64,000 nt of DNA from positions 1 through 64,000 of the forward strand of contig JADNRX010000048.1 in assembly GCA_015501595.1 (NCBI GenBank), read 5' to 3'. Under the pieces are notes generated by a model. That model saw only the letters and a program-made list of their open reading frames with translations. It did not search any database and was not told the DNA's origin. Positions 55,058-64,000 of the stretch are shown here, in pieces. The position numbers were made by a program, and so were the translations under genes. The DNA comes from Hymenopellis radicata. Its lineage: Eukaryota > Basidiomycota > Agaricomycetes > Agaricales > Physalacriaceae. Every line of letters begins with the position of its first letter. Position 1 is the first letter of the stretch.

Positions 55058-57407
55058 ATGGTCAACTACAACGCCGTGCACGGCGACGAGGCCGGCGAGG
55101 GCTTCATTAACAGCGGCGCTAAGCCTAGAAAGACGAGCAACTGGATCAAGTTCGGTATTCCCGTCGCAGTCCTGGTCATCGTCGGTGCCGTTCTAGGCGG
55201 TGTACTCGGTTCGCGGGCAGCGAACAAGGACGACTCGAGCTCATCGTCATCATCGAGTAGCGGCGGCTCCACCGGGAGTAGTAACCCATCAGAGGTCGCT
55301 TCCGTGAAAGATGCCATCGGACTCTTCCCCACATCGACCAACACCGAATTCAGCATTCCCATCTACCCCAGCACCACCAACGCAGCGGCGTTTGTTGAGC
55401 CCACCGTCTTGAGCGCCCTAGCATGGCCGTCCGACTCTTTCACCGCCTCCAACCCGTCACCTACCTCCTTCCGCCCTGATCGCCCCAGGCTCATTGCCCC
55501 AAAATACAAGTGGGATGCGCTCCCCGATATGATCCAGAAGGATACGTATATGTCGAGTTGGAATAACACCATCATGTCCTATGCCCATGACCTTCTCGGA
55601 GAGGACGCCAAGGCGTACTACATGGACGGAGCCTCCGGTATTTTGGACATTTCTCGCGAGGTTAAGCAGAGAGTGAAGGCACTTAGTTACGCTTACCGCA
55701 TGACGCAAGACACTTCATACGTCGACCGGGTTTGGCTCGAACTACAGGTGCGGTTTTGTTTTCTCTTTCGCTGTTAATTCTTATAATTCATCGTAGAACG
55801 CTGCCGGTACCTCCCAAGGCACGACATTCCCTACAGATGACAAATGGAACAGCCAACATTTCTTGGATACCGCTGAGATGGCGTCTGCTTTTGGTATCGC
55901 CTATGATTGGCTCCACGACATCTGGACGGACGACCAAAAGTCAGCCATCCGCGATGCTATCAACACCAACGCCCTCGCGTATGGTGTTGAAGCTTATGGC
56001 GGTGCGTCGTTCGGCTGGTGGCGCACCAACACCGAAGGCAACTGGAACTGCGTTTGCAACGCTGGCCTCACCGTCGCCTCGCTTGCCATTGTTGATGAAG
56101 ACACTGTTGGCCACGCTGCTGCCCTTCTAGGCCAGACCATCGATAATGCCAAACAGAATTGCGCGCAGGCAGTCAGCACGGACGGCACGTGGAAGGAGAC
56201 TCCCAACTACTGGTACTTCGGTACAACCGGCCACGCCGAGATGGCAAGCGCCCTCCTCACCGCGACCGGCTCCGATTACGAACTCATGACTGTGAACCCC
56301 GACTTCCAGAAGACGGGCGAGTTCCACATGCACGTCTACGGTGCTACCAGCATGTTCGAGTTTGGTGACTCTGGCCCCAACAAGTTCTCCTCCACCGCCA
56401 ACTCCATCATGTTCTACGCCGAGTACTACAAGATCCCAGAGTACGCTCTCTTCCAGAGAGATCGCTGGGACGCGGCTGAGCCATGGGCGATGTTCTGGTA
56501 TAACCCTGGCTTGAGCGGTGCTTATTGGGAGAACAAGACTGTCGATGGCTTCTTTGACGATGCGCTCGACCAGTGGGTTGCTATGCGCTCGTCGTGGACC
56601 GACCAGAACGCTTTGTACGTTGCCATGAAGGCGGGTGAGAACCAGGGTCACCAGACGCACAATGATCTTGATGTCGGTGACTTTGTACTCGATGCCATGG
56701 GCACGCGGTGGGCGGGCGAGTTTGGAAATGGCGACTATTTGAGCACGGATTATTTCAGCTCGGAAGCGCAGGATGCGACACGGTGGACGTACTACAGGAA
56801 GGGTACAGAGGGTCAGAATACCTTGTTAATTGGTGGCGCGAACCAGAACGTTGGTGCTAAGCCGGAAGTTACGGCGAGCGGCAGCAGTGGCACGAAGCAG
56901 GGCTCGAGCACAGTTATGGACTGGGAGGGCTCCGCCTACTGGGTTACGGACATGACCAGCGCCTACAATGTGTACGTTCTTTTGCTTTATTCGTTTTCCG
57001 TTTTCTGATAGTCCCCTAGTACAAGCGTCAAGCGTGGTTTACGAACTATTAACAACCGCCGGCAGGTTCTCATTCAAGACGAGGTTAACTCGGACCAGAC
57101 CGTGCAGTGGCAGATGCACACGAACGCGACTGTCTCCACCGACGGAACGACCGCGACGCTCCAGCGGGACGGCAAGACGCTTGAGGTGCACATTTTATCG
57201 CCGAGCGGTGCTACCTTCTCTTCCGAACTGAGCACGGGCACGAGCATTGACCAGGCCAACCCGGGCATTACGACGCTTATGATCCAGCTGGCGGCGGGGA
57301 ACCTGAATATCCAGGTGCTGTTCAACCCGCAGTGGGACGGTGTGAATTTGGTGACGCCGCCTAGTGTTGCGTTGGCAGATTGGAGTGTGACGAGTCATGA
57401 TCAGTGA
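55058..57407 (+). CDS. Membrane-anchored heparinase II/III-like polysaccharide lyase
   Basis: Three exons: 55058-55747, 55797-56971 and 57020-57407. The cytoplasmic N-terminus of about 28 residues is followed by one hydrophobic segment (FGIPVAVLVIVGAVLGGVLG), which fits a type II membrane anchor, and a Ser-rich stalk. The catalytic (alpha/alpha) toroid region includes PRLIAPKYKWDALPDMI, YAYRMTQDTSYVDRVWLELQ, HFLDTAEMASAFGIAYDWLH, WNCVCNAGLTVASLAI and KETPNYWYFGTTGHAEMASA. The heparinase II/III C-terminal beta-sandwich begins with YVAMKAGENQGHQTHNDLDV and GDFVLDAMGTRWAGEFGNGD. In this family an Asn/His/Tyr/Glu set is catalytic; NYWYF, GHQTHNDLD and CNAG are candidates. About 750 residues, intact. 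It likely cuts uronic-acid polysaccharides at the cell surface or wall; the substrate is unknown. Confidence 0.85.
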
Positions 57408-58233
57408 GGAGGGTTTGTGATGGACTGTTGTTTTCGATTTTTTTTGCGACTTGATAACATACCCTTGGACTATAATCTAGTTTATGATGTATTGAACTTT
57501 CCGCTCGTTTTGTATATCTCAAGGACTGTTTCGTTAATGTAAAAACACATTGCTCCTTATGCTTATGACTGTGTAGGCAATAGTGAGGTAGTATTGAAAT
57601 TTCATCGTGCCCTGGCGGGTGTTAACTGCAAGTTTGGCTGGATATTGCTGCCGTTTTGTCAAGCTTCATTTTGCTCCGACTGCTTTCGCTAATGGCGAGG
57701 AACTCAAACCTTCCCTACCGACTGCTTGTGATAGCTTTAGCTCTTCCTTGAACTCCTCAAGCGGAACTCTAGATGTCACCTTCAAGTCGAGCACCAATCC
57801 CAACAGTCCTGTACTATCCGGAGCATTTGGAGAAGACCATACGTAGTATGTGTGGCGCCAAATAGGTTCCTAAGGGTATCGGTGCCGATTGATAGAGCAA
57901 GTCCATCCTCGAGAAACACGTTTTGCCAAACGACGGATGAGGGACAAGGGCGCGCCCACTGGCATACGATCCGAGGTAGACGTCGCACGAGTCGAGTGGG
58001 AGGCATCTGCGTATCACGCGTATCAATCAGTGATACTCATGAATAGTCATAAGGGCGACCTATGTTGTGGTCGGTACCACACCTGAGGAGACCGGGCGGC
58101 CGCACGGTAACAAACGCCTCCCGCCTGGTAAATGTAAAGGAAGGCGACTTTGGCGAGTGAAGCGAGTCGGACAGTTTGGATTCACGCGACCGTTTAGTAA
58201 TCTAAAATTGATGAGCCACAAGGACACCAAGTA
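57408..58233. other. Intergenic with a coding-like remnant
   Basis: Plus frame 57607-57846 (FAPTAFANGEELKPSLPTAC) reads protein-like, but has no start or partner exons. Otherwise nothing supported. Confidence 0.3.
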
Positions 58234-58382
58234 CTGCACTATTACAGTCTAGTCTTCACAGATTTTTTGAAAAAAAAATTGATGGAAACCCGATTAGGAT
58301 TTCCAGGCGATCGGCGGGGTCCGATAAGATCAAACGGCCCCGCCGTTACACGTTATGTGAAGACCATGGCGTAATAGTACAG
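58234..58382. mobile_element. 149-bp MITE with TA target-site duplication
   Basis: Terminal inverted repeats of about 27 bp: left ctgcactattac..gtcttcaca, right (reverse complement) ctgtactattac..gtcttcaca, six mismatches. TA flanks both ends (58232-58233 and 58383-58384). The interior has an A9 run and self-complementary ggcggggtcc / ggccccgcc. Non-coding. Same TA-targeting class as the 23428-23660 element, but a different sequence. Confidence 0.85.
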
Positions 58383-58683
58383 TACTCACCTAGCGGTTCC
58401 ATGAACCAAAGCAGAACACACCGTCTGGTTCATAGGAATCCACAAACTCCGTTCACAATGTACACATTTGAATAATTTTCGGGCAGGACGTCGAGTGCTC
58501 AAGTCCAGGCGCGATCACAAACGCCCAATGTACAAGGACATTGGGAAGCGGCGTGTGCTTTCAAGACGGCGTCGAGAGCATCGCAAAATGTTTCTCCACC
58601 AACAATGCAGTGAAATGTGTGTTCGCAGGCCAGAAGGATGACGTAGGTTGGGCCGCCATGGCGGTAGTAAAGGGATCGCACAA

Positions 58684-61550
58684 TGTACCCAACGTGTATC
58701 AACAGGCTTTGTTTAGTCTCCCGTAGGCATACTCTACACCTCGCGGTACTCGGTGTTTAGATGTTTATGACTGTTGGTCCCGATCGCTCTTGATAGTCGA
58801 CCACCATCATGGCACGACCGGCCAATAAGCGACGGAAAATCACGGCGGCCAACAAGGAAAATAAGGCGCCCCGTGTTTCTCGAGGTGGCCGGAAGACTCG
58901 CAACGCGCGCTGCCTTACCGCCGCGAATTTTACTGACCTGCCTTTTGACGTCCTACTGGAGGTGCGCTATATCTGCGTTTTTCGCGTTTTCTTTGCTCAA
59001 GGACGCCTAGATTGCTGCCTGGCTTATTCCACTTGACCTGCTGTATCTTTGTCGCGTAAATCATGCGCTACGAAACGTCTTCATGACAAAGGCGTCGCAC
59101 GGGGCATGGAAACAGGCTAGGGCTAACGCGAATAACCTGCCAGAGCCTTTCGCCGAGATCAGCGAACCTGCGTGGGCGAATCTGGTCTATGTTCGAGTCT
59201 GCAATGTAAGCCGCCGCCATGCCCCCGTTATTGCTATTGACTAATGTCATCTCAGTTTTGTTGGAAGAAGAAGGTCATGGAACCAGACTTCAGGCTTCGC
59301 TGCAGAATCTGTGCAAAGTGTTCGGAAACTCAGTCTGTATCTCGCTTTTCCGCCTCTGTGTCTTCGCTGACGTTCGTTCAGCCTCCTTGCTCTGAAGGAA
59401 TTCTTGGATGTCATGCCCGTCGCCGACCGACCCGACATTGAAATGATTTTTAATCTGATTCCTTCAAACAAATTGGGTTCGTGGTTTGCTTTTGCAGTTA
59501 TTTGCTATCTTTGACCTCGCATCAGCGTATCAAAGGCAGAAAGTTCACGACACCTATGTTCGCCTGACCGATTACGAAGACATAGAGAATGAAATCCGTC
59601 AGCTTCCAAAAGGATTGACTGACGCGTTTCGCAAGGAAAAGCTACGATCCCGGAAAAAAGTGGTCCAGGTTTGTACTTTCCTCCAAGTCGAGTGTTGTCT
59701 GAACGGGGCTCTACAGCATGCGCAACTGTGCGAAGACTGGCTGGATGAGCGTACGTCTGCCCGAGAGGCAGAATTGAAAGCCGCTGGAAAGCAGCGGCGA
59801 AAGGCGTCAGTCATTCTAACCAAATGCTGAATCTCGCCTCACGACAGTGTTGTACAGAATCTTGGATCGACTGTCCTCCATGGGATACGAAAACGAAGTA
59901 AAGTACATGATCGCCGCGGACACTGACGGGTTCGAATACTGCGAGTTCAGGTTTTCCTATAAGAACTTTATGCAACTTCCTCAAGTTAAACAAAACAGTG
60001 TCCTCACTGACCGTGGTATGCCAATATCTTTATCGTTCGCCATATGTTCACCGGGGTTCATAGTGTGGCGCAATATCGAAGCTGGGATTCTCGAATTCAT
60101 GGTCGGTGTGCGCACGAGGTACCTGGAGCATGAGAACACACTCTTGTTACGATCACGAACAGTGAAGGCCGTCTCTGTATTTCGCTCCTTCAAGGAAGCC
60201 CTTCCCCCGCATACTCTTTTCCCTTACATCCCCGACTTTCTCGCATTGGACGTCGTGCATGATCTGATTCATCGACCAGATCATACTGCTTTGACCGAAG
60301 AGGATTTTACAGAAGTCTGTTCTGAGATGGACAGCTTTGCCGACAACTGGCGTTACTCCGTACACCGCCAGCTTGCCCAAGCAGTTGGTCTGAATTTCGC
60401 TGAATCGCACCCTGACATCGATACCTTGTCGACTGATCTCAAATTAGCCGCGACTGGGATAATCTGCGCTTCCTGCACACGTTTCCCGATCGACTTTTCT
60501 CCGTCCGCAGTGGAAAAATTCATGAGCGCCACAACGCTGGAAGTCAGACCACTATTCTATCCCGAGGTGCTGACGCATAGGTGTGCCGTCAGTACGATGC
60601 TGTTTCCCGGTTTCTATCCGGACTGGTACTTTCTCGATGGATCCAGCGTCAAGAACTTGCTTTCGCTCTTCCGGTCACAGTGGAGGCCGGGCCCGTACGC
60701 TAAGCACCCTGTCGTGGCTAGGTTGGCGCGAAAAGTCGTTACAATGACGGGCCTAGACGCGTCGAGCGCGACCGTGAACGATATGGACGGGTGTGGGGTT
60801 CTGTTTGAGTGCACGTCTTGTCGAGAGAGCGCTCGACGTGTTCTTTTCAGTTGGCGCGAAATTGTAGGTCCCTGTCACTCCTCGTATTTTTCCCGGGCTC
60901 ATGTCGCGATAGATGCAACACGCCATGGTTGAACACATCGTTGGTAGCGCAGACTTCGAGCAGCGCGTCTCTCCCGTGCGCACTAGCGAGCTACCTGAAG
61001 GATGGGATGTCACCGAAATGACCTACGAGGAGATTTTGTACGAGTGCTTGCATTGTCGTGATACACTAGAAGAAGAAGTCGGGGGTATCGAGCACGAGAA
61101 AATGATGAAGCACCTTCTAGACAAGTAAGTATTTGCCGTCGGTCCTCGCGACGTTCAGTCTGACACCGCGTTCTTCAGACACCAGTTGCAGAACCCACGG
61201 GAGAACATGGATTACGAAAGTCTTCTGGGTAGTCCGACCCAAGCGCGTCCGCGCTGCGTTCAGATAACACTGAAGAAGCGCGCTCAGATAGCCCAAACAG
61301 AGGCTTAGAGACTTTTTATATATTAAGTAAAATAATTCATGACGGACTCGGAATGGACGATTAACCCTGGATTGTAGGATACTTGCTACTGCTGCTGCTA
61401 CGGTCATGCTTCTGCTTAATACGACGACCTGCTTAGATAGACTTACTCCAATGCTGCTTCTAGACATCGAGATTAATACCTACTTACATGTAATATTACC
61501 TCGTACATACCTATAATACGTGAATTAGCAATACAAACAGATGCTTTATA
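58684..61550 (+). repeat. Segmental duplication unit, copy C
   Basis: Pairs with 50058-52850. Upstream of the gene it has about 52 extra bases (containing ctctacacctcgcggtactc) that split the shared leader between ggctttgttt and atgactgttgg. Confidence 0.8.
58809..61308 (+). CDS. F-box/Cys-cluster protein, copy C
   Basis: Same exon plan as copy B. MARPANKRRKITAANKENKA, F-box FTDLPFDVLLE, FCWKKKVMEPDFRLRCRICA, LFAIFDLASAYQRQKVHDTY, ILDRLSSMGYENEVKYMIAA, WRNIEAGILEFMVGVRTRYL, CxxC pairs ICASCTRFPIDF, FECTSCRES and YECLHCRD, end LGSPTQARPRCVQITLKKRA, stop at 61308. Differences from copy B are mostly single substitutions; larger divergence is near FEYCEFRFSYKNFMQL and in the EKFMSATTLEVRPLFYPEVL stretch. 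No frame break is seen, so both copies could be functional. Function inferred as SCF-type adaptor only. Confidence 0.8.
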
Positions 61551-61672
61551 GTGTACTGTTGGCGAGGATAAGTCGCGAGGACAGTAATGGTGGTTAAGAG
61601 TAGAGAAGATGTTATTATGCAATGTCACATTGCTAACGTCATTTGTAAACGAACGCTCCATTTCCGGTCACT
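61309..61672. other. 3' flank shared with copy B, then short intergenic
   Basis: 61320-61550 matches 52640-52850 (blocks tgtaggatacttgctactgc, acctataatacgtgaattag). No gene. Confidence 0.6.
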
Positions 61673-62971
61673 CTACAAAGTGTGGCGTCGAACAACTATA
61701 AGCGCGGTGGCTTCACGTACATCTCCGTGTCCGCCATGTTCCTCTTGAGCCTCGAGATCGGTGTCACGGCCCGGGCCGGTATTCGTGGTCGTCGTCTGCG
61801 TGCTTTGGTGCGGCGCACTAGCAAATCGCAAAGACTCCGTGATTGAGAGCACATTGCTCCGCATGTGCGGGAGGGATGGGCGCGTCCACGAGTCGTCGGG
61901 ACGCGATTTCCCGGCCATGACACGAGCGATGATGAGGGTCGGTACAATGCCCTGCCAGTGGAAGGTCAGTAGTACAACTTGAAGCCGAGACACTCACTGT
62001 GATGCTGTAGGACATGAACGCAGGGTAGGGGTAGGCGGTACTGATTCTTGCGCCAGTGTAAAACTGGTATGCGTATGCGATGAGGAGCGCTATGTAGATG
62101 ATGGCGTACATGGCAGCTGATTCGACGAGGATCTCGATGATACCGCGGTAGGTTCTGAGGCTCGCCCCGATGCCGCTGACACGCATGATGCGGACGAGAA
62201 TGAGGATGGTGCATATGCTGTTTGTCGCCACGGTCATCAGGTAATAGACCAGCAGCCAGTTTGTTCGCGTAGCGCTATTGAAGCTGCCATCGGCAACGAT
62301 GGAGACGATGGAGATGCAGCCACTGACTAGACGGGAAATATCAAGATCATTGACAAGCCTGTGGAGGAAGTGTACTTACTTGTCTCAGTGATCACGCAAA
62401 GGCTGGGTATAACAACAACTTTTATATTCTCGCCGTACAATACCCAGCAGCGCCAAATCTAAACCAAGCTCAGGTCAGCGGTTCAGAGTTACTTGAACAC
62501 CAGCGAATGTAGTACACACCACGATTACGTCTGCGACGAGCACGCTAAGAACATGAAGTAGGGTTACGACAAGCTCCCATGATGCATCACTGCCACGTTG
62601 GAGGTAAAAGGTGAACTCCGTCTCCAGCGATGTCCCATGGTCAATGAAGAGTTGGTCAACGACTTTCCAGTCCATCCCCAAAATGACGGTATTGGCACAC
62701 CATAAGAAGGCGATGACGCCGAAGAGGGTAATCTGTTTCCAATTGAGGCGGCTGCTCTCACTGGGCCCAGCTACACAAGAAGTTGGATCTGAGAAGAGGA
62801 CATGGTCAAGGATGATTGAAGTCACCCACTTTGATAATATAACACAATGAAAAAGATGCAGGTGTGAATGCCATGGCAGAAGGCGAAGAGAATTGTTGCA
62901 TGTAGGTTGCTGGACATGAGAGACTGAATGTCGGCTACGGTGTATCCGTAGTCCTCGAAAGTTGGTGACAT
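61673..62971 (-). CDS. Basidiomycete 7-transmembrane protein
   Basis: Start MSPTFEDYGYTVADIQSLMS at 62971, then the first helix NLHATILFAFCHGIHTCIFF. After an intron: LNWKQITLFGVIAFLWCANT, then WELVVTLLHVLSVLVADVIV. A GTGTGT-type intron leads to IWRCWVLYGENIKVVVIPSL (the IWRxW motif of this family), GCISIVSIVADG, WLLVYYLMTVATNSICTILI and LVESAAMYAIIYIALLIAYA. The last membrane exon YPAFMSYSIT joins GIVPTLIIARVMAGKS. A hydrophilic tail ends at 61673. About 350 residues, seven helices, intact. Orphan receptor-like family; ligand and role unknown. Confidence 0.85.
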
Positions 62972-63229
62972 GGTGGTTCAATTCGATTTGCTGGCTGTCT
63001 GCCTCTTTATATACAACACGATGAAACGTTCAAAGCAGTGGAAGGATGATGGAGCGTTGACTGACGGTGTTCACGGCGACGCCGTCCGCTTCATGAATCA
63101 ATGAGCTTCAAGGCGCATGTTACATGTACACAACGAACAGAGGGCAACGGTGACGCGGAACCACATTGCCATGTTTGGTCAAATCACAATGCAGTACATA
63201 GACTCAATTGCGCTAGTGTATAAGGGAGC
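62972..63229. other. Upstream region of the 7TM gene
   Basis: Short intergenic; presumably the promoter of the minus-strand 7TM gene. Confidence 0.35.
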
Positions 63230-63960
63230 TATATGCGCTCGTTCAGCATGACACGACGGAACAGAGATTCGGGATACCTGCGTGTTGTAACGTCGGGTGG
63301 GTGGGTTATCGACAACAGAGGGCCTATACAAAACCAACACAGAACAACCGACTAGCGCGTCCAGGCTGATGCGTGGTCGTGTCATACGACGGAAGACAGA
63401 CTATAGGCGCGTAGCACGAGCGCGTCCACAAAAGGATTCTAGAGAGTTACAACTGAGCATGGGTATAAGGGATGAGAGGAAATGAACGGGGGCATGACGG
63501 CGACCTACATTGCAGACTCTAACGTACACCATATTCGCCTACTACGCCGGTTCGCGGAACTCCGCGAAAGGATCGTTACTAGCCCTGCCAGCCTGTTTCC
63601 ACGTCCGCTTTGTCATGAACACATTTCGTAGGGCGTCATTCACGCGACAACGATAGAGGAGCTCAAAAGGCGTAAGATAGGCACCAATCTAGGCCTCCTT
63701 GAGCAAAGAAAACACGAAAAACGCAGGTAGATCCCACCTCCAATAGGACGTCAAAGGGTAAGTCAGTAACGGTCGCCGCGGGTAGGCAGCGTGCTTTGCG
63801 AGTCTTCCGGCCAGCTCTAGAATCATGGGACGCCTGATTTTCCTTGTTGGCCGCTATGACTTTCGGTCACGGTCGTACCATGATGGTGGTTGACTGTCAA
63901 GAGCGATCGGGACCAACAGTCATAAACAAAACCTGTTGATAATGACACGTCCTGCATCCT
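63230..63960 (-). pseudogene. Inverted, truncated copy of the F-box gene and its far 3' flank
   Basis: On the minus strand, 63960-63882 matches the leader of copies B and C (cctgttgat.., gactgttggtcccgatcgct). The ATG at 63881 is followed by MVRP and an immediate TGA where the others read MARPANK. The remainder to about 63486 matches exons 1-2 (FMTKA-like, FAE..EP, VRVCN-like) with changes, up to a spot in intron 2 (gccgtcatgcccccgtt, closest to copy C). There the sequence jumps to the block otherwise found at 53750-53960, which runs on to about 63230. The central gene body is therefore deleted, and the gene cannot be expressed. Confidence 0.75.
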
Positions 63961-64000
63961 GCGGCTTTCCATCGGCGTCTTACTCGCTGTTTAACGTGAA
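63961..64000. other. Window edge
   Basis: Too short to assign. Confidence 0.3.

Overview
The window looks like nuclear DNA of an agaricomycete (mushroom-forming) basidiomycete. Genes are cut by many short introns of about 45-60 nt with GT..AG ends. The protein families are basidiomycete-typical: multi-pass 7TM proteins, many F-box proteins, a DUF6729-type protein, a Crypton-like tyrosine recombinase and a Ty3/gypsy element with a single huge reading frame. Splice sites were placed by eye from GT/AG signals and frame continuity, so internal exon borders are approximate.

Layout. 1-6.7 kb: a 7TM protein, an F-box-like protein, a small cysteine-rich protein, and a small Ser-rich protein with a decayed paralogue beside it. 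6.7-14.2 kb: gene-poor, with a decayed TATA-binding-protein gene and a decayed protein kinase. 14.3-20.8 kb: a long DUF6729/DDE transposase-like gene, a RING-like Cys/His protein and an F-box protein. 21.9-24.4 kb: a non-LTR reverse transcriptase broken by a MITE that has a TA target duplication. 24.6 kb: an intron-containing tRNA. 25-28.8 kb: mostly decayed sequence, including a broken ribonucleotide reductase small-subunit fragment. 28.9-30.7 kb: an XPG/Rad2-family nuclease.

30.9-43 kb is a Russian-doll locus. A Crypton-like tyrosine recombinase gene is split by a TIR element with a 9-bp target duplication. That element carries host-like gene fragments and was itself hit by a full-length Ty3/gypsy retrotransposon with apparently identical 246-bp LTRs and a 5-bp target duplication. 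The retrotransposon polyprotein runs in frame into an extra 277-residue ORF that looks like a captured host gene with its leader. A SAP-like protein gene follows convergently at 43-44.8 kb.

45.4-64 kb: three related long F-box/Cys-cluster genes (two of them recent near-identical copies), a fourth inverted and truncated copy at the right edge, another F-box gene, a membrane-anchored heparinase II/III-like lyase, a second TA-flanked MITE and a second 7TM gene. Most of the structure is explained by segmental duplication and nested transposition.
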